Position numbers and translations under genes: made by a program
In this document: piece by piece, positions 55,665 through 63,225 of the stretch
Numbering within the stretch: position 1 is the stretch's first letter
Layout: every line of letters starts with the position of its first letter
Notes under the pieces: model-generated
What the model was told of the DNA's origin: nothing
Databases searched by the model: none
The model's input: only the letters and a program-made list of their open reading frames with translations
NCBI RefSeq assembly: GCF_003350325.1
Contig: NZ_QLYZ01000001.1
Coordinates: 62,001 to 126,000 of the forward strand
Source: Vibrio rhodolitus
GTDB taxonomy: Bacteria > Pseudomonadota > Gammaproteobacteria > Enterobacterales > Vibrionaceae
DNA length: 64,000 bases
Reading direction: 5' to 3'

Positions 55665-56363
55665 GTGCAATACGTAAAGATAAAAGAATCGATAGTGGAG
55701 CAGATAGAAGCTGGTATGTTGTCACCGAGGCAGAAACTGCCCGCAGAGCGTAAACTAGCTGAGTCGTTTGATACTACGCGGGTTACCTTGCGTGAAGCTT
55801 TGTCCCTACTTGAAGCTGAAGGTCGAATTTACCGTGAAGATCGTCGTGGTTGGTTTATCTCACCGCAGCCTTTGCGTTATGACTTGAGTCAAGCGCCCAA
55901 CTTTGCCGATATGGCACAAGCGCAGAACCGTTCGGCTAAAACCGAGTTGATCACTGCAAAGGGAATTTTGGCCGATAAGCTGGCTGCTCGACTGCTTAAG
56001 TTGCCTCCCTTTACTGATGTCTATCGCATTGATCAGGTTCGCTATTTAGAAGATCGTCCAGTTGCCTATGTGACCAAATACATCCGCTCAGACCGTTTCC
56101 CTAATTTGTTAAAGTACGATCTTAGGCAGCCGATAACTCAAGTTTATCTAGATTCGTTTGCGGTGAGCTATCACACATCCAGTTACCGCATTGCAACCAC
56201 ATCTTTGCTTGGCGACACGGCACAGGCGTTGAGAGCAACAGTAGGCACGCCTGCGCTCGTCGTTGAGCGCGTCAACTATGACCGCCACGGTGAGCTGATT
56301 GATTGTGTGATTGAGTCATGGCGTCATGACGCTATCAGTATAAAGTCTGTGGTTGAGAAGTGA
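55665..56363 (+). CDS. GntR/HutC family transcriptional regulator (UTRA domain)
   Basis: A 232-residue regulator. The winged HTH is at the N-terminus (IKESIVEQIEAGMLSPRQKLPAERKLAESFDTTRVTLREALSLLEAEGRIYREDRRGWF). The UTRA ligand domain follows (DVYRIDQVRYLEDRPVAYVTKYIRSDRFPNLLKYDL ... ALRATVGTPALVVERVNYDRHGELIDCVIESWRHD). Start is GTG with AAGGG upstream. No obvious target operon adjoins it: neighbours are a DUF3316 gene and a SEC-C protein. The effector cannot be predicted. Confidence 0.87.
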   Translation: MQYVKIKESIVEQIEAGMLSPRQKLPAERKLAESFDTTRVTLREALSLLEAEGRIYREDRRGWFISPQPLRYDLSQAPNFADMAQAQNRSAKTELITAKGILADKLAARLLKLPPFTDVYRIDQVRYLEDRPVAYVTKYIRSDRFPNLLKYDLRQPITQVYLDSFAVSYHTSSYRIATTSLLGDTAQALRATVGTPALVVERVNYDRHGELIDCVIESWRHDAISIKSVVEK

Positions 56364-56459
56364 GCTAAAAGCGTTCTGCTGAGTGATAATAAAGACGTTA
56401 GCGCAAAGTAAAGATGAAGTGGGCGAGCGATGCTTCACCCACTGCGTTGGCTTGCTTAA

Positions 56460-56792
56460 TTAAGCACAGCACTTCTTATATTTTTTACCACTGCCACAAC
56501 TGCATGGATCGTTGCGGTTTGGTGTCTTTTCAAAAACAGTTGTTGCTGGCTTGTTTAGTACCGTATCCAGCTCAATAGTGTTTTCTTCTTTACTTGCATC
56601 AACCACGATGTTGGCAAAGAGAGCGTGTTGTCCAACAATGGCTTCGATCTCTGCTTTACGCGCTTCACTTGCGACGGTTACTGAGATTGGCGCTTCTTCA
56701 CTGCCAGGTTTCACATCACGGTTTACGTTATAACCAGAAATTACGTGGTTCTGTCTTGCGTCAATGCGACCTTTAAAAAACAGTTTTGACAT
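56460..56792 (-). CDS. SEC-C metal-binding motif protein (PBPRA1643 family)
   Basis: A 110-residue protein ending in a SEC-C zinc motif, PNRNDPCSCGSGKKYKKCC, the same motif as in the SecA tail. The N-terminal part (MSKLFFKGRIDARQNHVISGYNVNRDVKPGSEEAPISVTV) matches the small Vibrio/Photobacterium PBPRA1643-type family. It probably binds zinc; the role is unknown. Confidence 0.85.
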   Translation of the reverse strand: MSKLFFKGRIDARQNHVISGYNVNRDVKPGSEEAPISVTVASEARKAEIEAIVGQHALFANIVVDASKEENTIELDTVLNKPATTVFEKTPNRNDPCSCGSGKKYKKCCA

Positions 56793-57021
56793 GCTTTAAC
56801 TCTTATTTGAGTGTGGGATAAAAGAGCAGGGGATTATACGTATCATTGAACAATGATAAAGAAATATGTGCTCATTCCTATGGCTAAAGCATTGTCAGTA
56901 CACCAAACAAGGGTAGCCTACCGCAAAGCGTTTAGTTGCATAATTAATGCGAAAGGTCACTGAAAAAACACATTAGTTTCAGTAGTATTTTAAGCAATTT
57001 CTAGAAGACTTTGAGGTAGTT

Positions 57022-57318
57022 ATGGGATTGGATGTATTGATATTTTCGCTAGATGTATTTGTTACCACTTTCTGTATTTTTATTGCTTCAAAGCTCTCTT
57101 TTGTTTCGGTCGAGTTTCGTGCGTTGCTAGTTATCGCGGTGATCGTCTCTCTTGTTTCCTTAATACCGGTTGTGGGTTGGGTTGCAGGGCTCGTTCTGTT
57201 TATCTACCTGTTAAGCAAAGCTGCAAATGCCAGTTTTGGCGACTGTATTTGGGTAGTACTATTTACCAAATTGGTTTCAGCGGGAGTGATTATGCTCTTG
57301 GGCGCCTCGATGGCATAA
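57022..57318 (+). CDS. Small integral membrane protein (98 aa)
   Basis: A 98-residue hydrophobic protein with about three TM helices (about 5-25, 34-63 and 77-97) and few charged residues. I do not recognise a family. It starts at an ATG with GAGG nearby (TTGAGGTAGTT) and lies 70 bases before the SMR efflux gene on the same strand, so the two may share a transcript. Confidence 0.6.
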   Translation: MGLDVLIFSLDVFVTTFCIFIASKLSFVSVEFRALLVIAVIVSLVSLIPVVGWVAGLVLFIYLLSKAANASFGDCIWVVLFTKLVSAGVIMLLGASMA

Positions 57319-57388
57319 TCGCCATCGTATAGCTTAACGCTCAGTTAAGCGGTATTGGTGTAATTCAATCAAAAGGATCGGTAACTTT

Positions 57389-57718
57389 ATGGGATATGTT
57401 TACCTCACCATTGCGATTATTGCGGAAGTGATTGCGACGGGCGCGCTTAAATCGTCGGCAGGTTTTACCAAGCTTGCACCAAGTCTTTTGGTCGTGGTCG
57501 GATATGGCGTCGCTTTTTACTTTCTCTCGCTGGTTTTGCGCACGATTCCGGTTGGCATCGCTTATGCGATATGGTCAGGTCTAGGGGTGGTACTGATTTC
57601 TCTCGTTGCTGCAGTGGTGTTTAAGCAGAAGCTAGATATGGCAGCAATAGTAGGTATGACTTTGATTGTGAGCGGCGTGATAGTGATAAACATGTTTTCA
57701 AATACATCAACGCACTAA
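57389..57718 (+). CDS. Small multidrug resistance (SMR/EmrE-type) efflux protein
   Basis: A 109-residue four-TM protein. It has the essential TM1 Glu at residue 13 ([13 protein letters not shown], the EmrE Glu14 position), the [15 protein letters not shown]3 motif with the conserved Trp, and a final helix. SMR proteins work as dual-topology dimers exchanging protons for cationic drugs or guanidinium-like compounds. Which of these subtypes it is cannot be told from the sequence alone. Confidence 0.92.
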   Translation: MGYVYLTIAIIAEVIATGALKSSAGFTKLAPSLLVVVGYGVAFYFLSLVLRTIPVGIAYAIWSGLGVVLISLVAAVVFKQKLDMAAIVGMTLIVSGVIVINMFSNTSTH

Positions 57719-57890
57719 ATTTCTTGGTTGCAATGTATCTCTAACCGAAGAATAGCTTGTTGCGTCGTCTTATTGTAAGAGAAGAGTTCGTTTCGATTTC
57801 TTACTAATATTTGTTGCGCTGAGTTTTGGGTGAGTCGTATTTGAAAGCTAATGGATCTTTTACGAGGTTGAATTAGATTGGTAGGTCAAT

Positions 57891-57930
57891 GCGATACTCC
57901 TCGACGATATTCGCTGGAGTATCGCTTTTC
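57891..57930 (+). terminator. Terminator downstream of the SMR gene
   Basis: GCGATACTCC / GGAGTATCGC, a 10-bp stem with a 15-base loop and T4 on the plus strand. It lies between the SMR gene and the end of the small membrane gene on the other strand. Confidence 0.7.
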
Positions 57931-57948
57931 AATTCCATGAAAGGCTGG

Positions 57949-58113
57949 TTACAAAACCCAAGATAGGCTAAGTAACAAAACTACTGCTGAAGTCGCTAGG
58001 AACATGACTGCAAGCGTAACAACTTCTTCTAGAGTCGATACTTGTTGCTTGCTTTCGGTTTCAGTTTGAGCAGTTTTTTCAGTGTCCAACATTGATAGTA
58101 GTGCTGAGTTCAT
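57949..58113 (-). CDS. 54-residue single-span membrane protein
   Basis: A short frame of 55 codons with a strong ribosome site (AAGGTGG five bases before ATG). It encodes a hydrophilic N-terminal half rich in Glu, Gln and Thr (LDTEKTAQTETESKQQ) followed by a Leu/Val-rich TM helix at about 31-51 that ends in SWVL. The amphipathic-to-hydrophobic layout and ribosome site make it a credible small membrane protein gene. No family recognised. No clear terminator in its own direction was found. Confidence 0.6.
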   Translation of the reverse strand: MNSALLSMLDTEKTAQTETESKQQVSTLEEVVTLAVMFLATSAVVLLLSLSWVL

Positions 58114-58645
58114 AGTCTCCACCTTATGTAATCAAGTTTCAAAAGACGGGCTAATTTTAGCAATTTTGTGAGCTTCGTCAAATTAATTTGGTTGTTTAAT
58201 TACAATATTTTTTCATGTGGAGAGATTAGTATTTTTAATTTGTTTACTTATAGAAGTTGGTAAATTTACATTATTTACATCACTGGACATGTAATTTATA
58301 AAATTACATGTAAATACTATATATTGCATGCTTATAAAGGATGATTTGATAGAGCGCGTAAGGCGAGCAAGAGACAGCAACAATAGTAAATTAACAGGCA
58401 GTTGTGAGTTTCAATCGGCTTACCTTTGTCTTTTGTTAAAATCACACATTTAGTTAATCTAGATTAAGGTTTTGTCGTCGATTGGGCGTATCATCCCCGT
58501 TAGCTTTGTGGTCTAAAGTGCGCAAAAGAGAACAGCTATACAGCAATGTATGGCTGTTCTCTTTTTTGTTCTTGCTGAAAGCCATTAAGTTGATGCTTAA
58601 CGCGGCACCACAGCAATAAAAATAATAAACATTAGAGGATTGGAT
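58114..58645. other. Gene-free region containing the candidate small RNA
   Basis: The left part (58114-58430) is A/T-rich and must hold the promoter of the reverse-strand 54-residue membrane protein. The middle holds the candidate small RNA and a 14-bp palindrome TTAATCTAGATTAA (58454-58467) that overlaps its -10 and start. The right end is the leader of the flavin oxidoreductase gene. Confidence 0.5.
58433..58568 (+). ncRNA. Candidate small RNA ending in a strong terminator
   Basis: TTGTTA (58433-58438) and TAATCT (58455-58460), 16-base spacer, predict a start near 58467. No open frame of note follows. A 16-bp stem, AGAGAACAGC-TATACA / TGTATG-GCTGTTCTCT, with a GCAA tetraloop and T6, ends it at about 58567. 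The nearest plus-strand gene upstream ends at 57718 with its own terminator, so this terminator needs its own transcript, about 100 nt long. No match to Qrr, Spot 42, RyhB or CsrB by eye. Confidence 0.5.
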
Positions 58646-59758
58646 GTGAGCTTCCTATTTTCATCAAGCCGTATCGGCAATATGACACTGAAGAACCGTT
58701 TTGTGCGCAGCGCAACCTGGGAAAACCTAGCAACAGAAGATGGTCATATGACCGATCGCCTTTATGCGATTTATGAAGAACTGGCACAGGGCGAAGTTGG
58801 TCTGATCGTGACAGGTTATGCCAACATTGTTGAAGAAGAGAAGCCAAATGCAGGCATGATGGGGATGTACAACGATTCATTTATCCCTGAATACCAAAAG
58901 CTGACGGATCTTGTGCATCAATATGACTCAAAAATTGTTATGCAGCTTGCGTATGGCGGCACCAAAACCACGTATAACGTGGGTGAGCGCGTCATTTTTG
59001 CTCCAAGTGAAGTGCCTGAGCGTGGCACTAAAACGCAGGGCAAGGCGATGACAAAAGCGGAAATTGACTACATTGTTGAAGCATTTGCCTTGGCAAGTAA
59101 GCGTGCGCAAGACTCAGGGTTTGATGGCGTAGAAATTCATGCGGCGCACACTTACCTGATCAACCAATTTCTCAGCCCATACTACAACCAGCGCGAAGAC
59201 GAATACGGGGGTAGCTTAGAAAACCGTATGCGTTTCTTAGTCGAGATTTACCAAGCGACGCGTAAACTTGTTGGTGACGATTTCCCGATCCTAGTAAAAC
59301 TTACTGCCACTGAATTTTTTGAAGGTGGCGCAACTTTCGACGAAACCCGCGTAGTGTGTAAAAAGCTAGAAGAGTTAGGTGTGGATGCGATCATCATTTC
59401 CGGCAATATTCACGGCAATGCTAGCACCATGATTGGCGAAAAATTTGATGGCTACACACTACAAGCGGAAGGCTATTTCCACGAATATGGTGATGTGATC
59501 AGCCAAGAAGTGAACGTGCCAGTGATTACTGTTGGTGGTTTAGGTGATATTTGCGCGATTGAAGAGATTGCCGAGCGCACCAATATCCAATATTTTGCGT
59601 TGTCACGTCCTTTAATGGCAGAGCCTTTATTGATTAAACGCTGGCTGGAAGAGGACAAAAAGCCCGTTGATTGTGAACGTTGCTCAAAATGCCGAACTAA
59701 GCGAGGTAACTTCTGCGTTGTTTATAACAAGCCTAATCAACGTAATCGAGCAGCATAA
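58646..59758 (+). CDS. NADH:flavin oxidoreductase (old yellow enzyme family)
   Basis: A 370-residue FMN-binding TIM-barrel reductase. Landmarks: KNRFVRSATWENLATEDGHMT, QLAYGG, DGVEIHAAHTYLINQFLSPYYNQREDEYGGSLENRMRFLVEIYQATR (substrate His pair and FMN site), VPVITVGGL and ALSRPLMAEP. It probably reduces an activated C=C bond. The last 30 residues hold four Cys (C343, C346, C349, C357: CERCSKC...C) that could bind metal or an Fe-S cluster, as in longer family members. GTG at 58646 has GAGG eight bases upstream; TTG 58640 is too close to that site. Confidence 0.87.
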   Translation: MSFLFSSSRIGNMTLKNRFVRSATWENLATEDGHMTDRLYAIYEELAQGEVGLIVTGYANIVEEEKPNAGMMGMYNDSFIPEYQKLTDLVHQYDSKIVMQLAYGGTKTTYNVGERVIFAPSEVPERGTKTQGKAMTKAEIDYIVEAFALASKRAQDSGFDGVEIHAAHTYLINQFLSPYYNQREDEYGGSLENRMRFLVEIYQATRKLVGDDFPILVKLTATEFFEGGATFDETRVVCKKLEELGVDAIIISGNIHGNASTMIGEKFDGYTLQAEGYFHEYGDVISQEVNVPVITVGGLGDICAIEEIAERTNIQYFALSRPLMAEPLLIKRWLEEDKKPVDCERCSKCRTKRGNFCVVYNKPNQRNRAA

Positions 59759-59776
59759 TTCGTTTTATTTGTCAGC

Positions 59777-59803
59777 AAGCTCCCGATAATAAGGGAGCTT
59801 TTT
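59777..59803 (+). terminator. Terminator after the flavin oxidoreductase gene
   Basis: AAGCTCCC / GGGAGCTT, 8-bp stem with T5, 19 bases after the stop. Confidence 0.87.
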
Positions 59804-60040
59804 GATAGGCGAGTACAGCGCTCGTCTAACGCAAATCACATAGCTTATTGGTTAACTCATTGAACAGGCGGGCGTAAAGGCTAGGTAAGCGTGTTGAGTA
59901 ATTTCACATCAAACAATGACTTTGTGAAAGCGCAGTGTCAGCGGCTTGCTAATTTTGTCGATTTGATAAAAAAAGAGCTAACACATTTGGTCAGTTATCC
60001 ATAGAATGCGCGCCGATTTAATACTAATTGTTTATGTGAA

Positions 60041-60424
60041 ATGGCGAAGAAATCTCTAATCCTTAGCGCTCTGTTGGGCGCACTAATGCTTAGCGCAAAT
60101 GCGCACGCGGACGACAAATTTACTCTGGGTCGTACGCTATTGCTTGAGCATGGTAAGCATGCTGCGAAGATCCCGCTGCTGGTTTGTCGAAATACCAACG
60201 CGATAAAAATCAAAGCAGAAAAGGACCTTGACCTGCGTAAAGCGGTGGTGAAGTTTCAAAATGGTGAAAGCAAAACATTTAACTTCTATCGTGGGTTTGA
60301 TAAAGATGAATTCAGCGATTGGCGCTACTTCGGAAAGCGTCGTTGTGTTAAGAGCATTGATGTTTACGGTAATTCAGAAGGATCTAAAGCTGGAGTACGA
60401 GTGTACGGTAAGGAAAGAGACTAG
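60041..60424 (+). CDS. DUF2541 (YaaI-like) exported protein
   Basis: A 127-residue secreted protein with a signal peptide ending SANAHA before DDKF. The mature part has two Cys (LLVCRNTNAIKIKAEKDLDLRKAVVKFQNG and FGKRRCVKSIDVYG) in positions like those of E. coli YaaI, and it is basic. Role unknown. No strong ribosome site precedes the ATG. It ends at a bidirectional terminator facing the rhodanese gene. Confidence 0.7.
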   Translation: MAKKSLILSALLGALMLSANAHADDKFTLGRTLLLEHGKHAAKIPLLVCRNTNAIKIKAEKDLDLRKAVVKFQNGESKTFNFYRGFDKDEFSDWRYFGKRRCVKSIDVYGNSEGSKAGVRVYGKERD

Positions 60425-60461
60425 TAATACCTTGGACTTGCTTGCAGACTTTTGCCTAACA

Positions 60462-60489
60462 AAAAATCGCCCTTTGAGGGCGATTTTTC
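60462..60489. terminator. Bidirectional terminator between the DUF2541 and rhodanese genes
   Basis: AAAAATCGCCC / GGGCGATTTTT stem with A/T flanks on both sides between convergent genes. Confidence 0.87.
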
Positions 60490-60525
60490 TAGGTAGTTGA
60501 TCAGATAACTTTGATTGAGCGATAT

Positions 60526-60876
60526 TTATTTTGCCGACTGCATTTCAACTAAACCGCCACCGTTATGTACTTGAGTGAAGCCTTGCTCAACGAGATAGTC
60601 GTAAGCAATGCCTGAGCGATTACCGCTACGACAGTACACCACGATCGGTTGGTTCTTATCCATATTAGCGAAGTGCTTGTCCAAGTCAGCTAGCGGAAAA
60701 TTGACGGCGTTATCAAGGTGTCCTGCGGCGAATTCTTGCGGTGTTCTCACGTCGACGACCATTGCCCCTTGTTGGATCTTTTCCCAACCAATTTGCGCAC
60801 GTTCTGAAGCGTGTACAGCAAACACCGATAGACTTAAACACAACGATAGTGCCAATAAATGGAAAACTTTTCTCAT
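60526..60876 (-). CDS. Periplasmic rhodanese-like protein (PspE type)
   Basis: A 116-residue single-domain rhodanese. A signal peptide ends at AVHA before SERAQ. The domain shows VVDVRTPQEFAAGHLDNAVNFPL and the active-site loop VVYCRSGNRSG with the catalytic Cys. It transfers sulfane sulfur in the periplasm. Monocistronic by spacing. Confidence 0.9.
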   Translation of the reverse strand: MRKVFHLLALSLCLSLSVFAVHASERAQIGWEKIQQGAMVVDVRTPQEFAAGHLDNAVNFPLADLDKHFANMDKNQPIVVYCRSGNRSGIAYDYLVEQGFTQVHNGGGLVEMQSAK

Positions 60877-60977
60877 AACTCTTCCATGATGAATGTTTAG
60901 TTTAGAAAGTATACCAACGGATTTTCATTAGTGATGAGTATTTTGTTTTCGTTTGGTGACCTTACTAAGCAAAAACT

Positions 60978-61358
60978 CTAGATATCACATTGTTCACACT
61001 TAGATTTTCCCGTGAGGAGGCGCGATAAGCGATAACGGTTACGTGCGAAAACCCAGTAGCCTACATTCGCTATGCTGCGGATAACTGGCAGCCTGAGTAG
61101 AGTTAAGTAGCGTTTAGTTCCAGTAAGCTCCCAAAGGTAAACATTGGCGTCGACCCCCAAGCGCAATGAACCTGTCTCATCAATAACATGCAAAACACGC
61201 TTACTTTCGGCAATGGAAATCTCTGGATAGTTTGTCATCAGGTTGTTATCGAGCACGTTCACAAAAGTGACTTGGTCTGCGAGGTGTGATTTTAGAGAGC
61301 TCATCTCTCTTACACACAGTGGGCAACTGGCATCGTAAAACACAGCGATATTATTCAA
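60978..61358 (-). CDS. DCC-family thiol-disulfide oxidoreductase-like protein (DUF393)
   Basis: A 126-residue protein with the family-defining start AVFYDASCPLCVREMSSLK (YD.xCPxC motif). It has DAN...WELTGTKRYLTLLRLPVIRSI and a Tyr/Arg-rich C-terminus ending CEQCDI, which adds another CxxC. Likely a thioredoxin-fold redox protein. It overlaps the upstream DUF3429 gene by eight bases, so the two are translationally coupled. Confidence 0.86.
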   Translation of the reverse strand: MNNIAVFYDASCPLCVREMSSLKSHLADQVTFVNVLDNNLMTNYPEISIAESKRVLHVIDETGSLRLGVDANVYLWELTGTKRYLTLLRLPVIRSIANVGYWVFARNRYRLSRLLTGKSKCEQCDI

Positions 61359-61776
61359 CGCTTACACTCCAAGAAAGCAAAAGGATCATCAAAGCGTGAC
61401 AACCTATAACGATAATGGTCAGCACTTTACGTAAATTATAGTAGCGTTGGTTACGTCGTTTGCGCTCACTAATAAAGTTCATCAAATGGGTTAGCATTAA
61501 ACCTAAGATGGCACCAACTATTTTCACGTTAGCAATCAACGCAAAAGCAATAGCGCACAGGACTATGCCGTTGGAGACCATCAACATATACGGTTTTGCG
61601 CAGGGTTTGTCGACTTCTCGTCCCCATAACGTCCCTGCCATAAAAGCAGCAATACACACGCTGTAGGCGGTAAATGCCTTAACGGTAAGTGACGGCGTCA
61701 CAATGTTAGGTGTGAGCAACAACAGGGGAAGCACCAAAAAGGGGATGAGCCCTAAGTAACCAAGCTTTTTAATCAT
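61351..61776 (-). CDS. DUF3429 inner-membrane protein
   Basis: A 141-residue protein with four or five TM helices. It begins MIKKLGYLGLIPFLVLPLLLL and contains FTAYSVCIAAFMAGTLWG, the DUF3429 pattern. Function unknown. Overlap with the DCC-family gene suggests the pair works together, perhaps as a small membrane redox unit; that is inference. Confidence 0.8.
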   Translation of the reverse strand: MIKKLGYLGLIPFLVLPLLLLTPNIVTPSLTVKAFTAYSVCIAAFMAGTLWGREVDKPCAKPYMLMVSNGIVLCAIAFALIANVKIVGAILGLMLTHLMNFISERKRRNQRYYNLRKVLTIIVIGCHALMILLLSWSVSVE

Positions 61777-61860
61777 GCTGTTATCTACGTATTGACCAGT
61801 GTTGCGATCAAGTATGGTTGATATTGCCGATTAATTTAAGCTTGGCTCTTATGCGTGGAC

Positions 61861-62769
61861 TTAGTGATTAAACCGAATAAGGTAACTTGGGTTTGGTTCT
61901 AGTGTCACGTTATCAAAGTTATCTAGCTTATGATGGCGGATTAATGCACGCAAATTATCCACATAGGCTTCGCCACGTGTGGAGTAGTGAGAAAGTGCCG
62001 CCACTAATTGGTAACCATTAAGGTCATCTTGTGCACGCAGTTGTTTGCGCATCTTCCATAACTCTTGGTAAGCGCGAGTGGTATTAAGGTTGTGCATATA
62101 ACTTGCTGTGCCAGCATAGAGGTTGTCAAACGCAGCAACTTTGACATGACCGCCTGGTGTGGTGAGGAATTTCCCGCCATGAGCAGGAAGGTGTTCACCA
62201 TACAAACTGTTACCTTGAACCGCGAAATGACTGGTGCCCCAACCACTCTCATCAATACCTTGAGCGAGTACCATGCCAGTTGGGATGATGTCGACTTGCA
62301 GCAGTAGGTCGTTAATGTCTTTGGATTTTACATCGTAAGAGAGCATTAACTTATCCAGCCAAGTTTGCTCTTGCACTGTCCAATCGGATTTAGGTTTACC
62401 AGCTAGGCGCTCCACTTCGCTGCGAACGGTAAGGATTTGCTGATTGACCGCTTTAATCGTTGGCAGCAACAGGCGAATAAAGCCCGATGTTTTCTGCTCG
62501 ACAGGAAGAGCATTTAAATCGGTTGGTAGATTCTCAACGAAATAGCTAGGCAAGGTGTGACTGCTGGCGACTTTATCCAGTTGATAATGGTGATGCTCAA
62601 AATCACTAATCAGCTGTTTGGCTGAATCTAGTTTTGTGAGTTGCGCTTTTGGGTAAGGTTGAGCTATCTGTTCTGGAGGGAGGGGGAGTGGCTCTGTTGC
62701 ATGTACAGAAAAAGTGAACAGTGTAAGAAGGCTAAATCTGGCTAAGCGAGAAAGTGGTAAATAGGGCAT
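61861..62769 (-). CDS. bax: Bax-type periplasmic glucosaminidase-domain protein
   Basis: A 302-residue exported protein with a signal peptide ending SVHA before TEPLP. The glucosaminidase domain contains IPTGMVLAQGIDESGWGTSHFAVQGNSLYGEH, with the catalytic Glu in ESGWG, then FDNLYAGTASYMHNLNTTRAYQELW and YSTRGEAYVDNLRALIRHHKLDNFD. It likely cleaves peptidoglycan glycan chains, as proposed for E. coli Bax and FlgJ-like enzymes. Confidence 0.88.
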   Translation of the reverse strand: MPYLPLSRLARFSLLTLFTFSVHATEPLPLPPEQIAQPYPKAQLTKLDSAKQLISDFEHHHYQLDKVASSHTLPSYFVENLPTDLNALPVEQKTSGFIRLLLPTIKAVNQQILTVRSEVERLAGKPKSDWTVQEQTWLDKLMLSYDVKSKDINDLLLQVDIIPTGMVLAQGIDESGWGTSHFAVQGNSLYGEHLPAHGGKFLTTPGGHVKVAAFDNLYAGTASYMHNLNTTRAYQELWKMRKQLRAQDDLNGYQLVAALSHYSTRGEAYVDNLRALIRHHKLDNFDNVTLEPNPSYLIRFNH

Positions 62770-63225
62770 TCGGGTTTCTCCATTTAAGAGGTTAAATCCG
62801 TGTTGATAGAGGTAAACATCCAGGATTTATCGCTTGTTAGTATATGGTTTCATGTTCTGTTTAAGCCAGCATGCAAAATCAAACATTAAGATTGCACACT
62901 TAATTTATCGATTTGATTGTTTTTTGACTAAACGAACTTGAAAGTGGCAAATTTAACAAAAGTGATCATTGTCACATCTATTTGGAGTCACTATACTCCG
63001 CGCTCGACTGGGGACGAAAACGTTTACCTAGTCGGCTTTCAATCAGCTGCAAAATGGAAACTTGCCCCAAGGAACAGGGCCCAGCGTAACTGTGAGCGTT
63101 TACGGGCCATAAATCCGCTATCGGGCGAGACAACATTTTGCGATGTTGCCTGCGCGCGTGCGCGTCTGATTTTTGGTTCCGCCTTAATACAGATATTTAG
63201 CACAGATACATAGCAAGGTAACAAA
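62770..63225 (+). promoter_or_regulatory. nupC control region with CRP site, promoter and CytR/PurR-like box
   Basis: A near-consensus CRP site AGTGATCATTGTCACA (62961-62976) overlaps a promoter TTGTCA (62969-62974) and TATACT (62992-62997), 17-base spacer. Downstream, ACGAAAACGTTTACCT (63014-63029) is one mismatch from the PurR-type palindrome, a shape also used by CytR relatives. The predicted 5' leader is about 220 bases and holds a CAACAT/ATGTTG hairpin (about 63129-63146) and an alternating G/C stretch. A 91-codon frame across it is unlikely to be real. Confidence 0.65.

Noticed and set aside
59889..59999. 36-codon frame before the DUF2541 gene
   Set aside because: It has only a weak ribosome site and a GTG/TTG start and no features of a known small protein; not enough support to call a gene.
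62938..63213. 91-codon frame upstream of nupC
   Set aside because: It spans the nupC promoter, CRP site and leader, has no ribosome site and no recognisable product.
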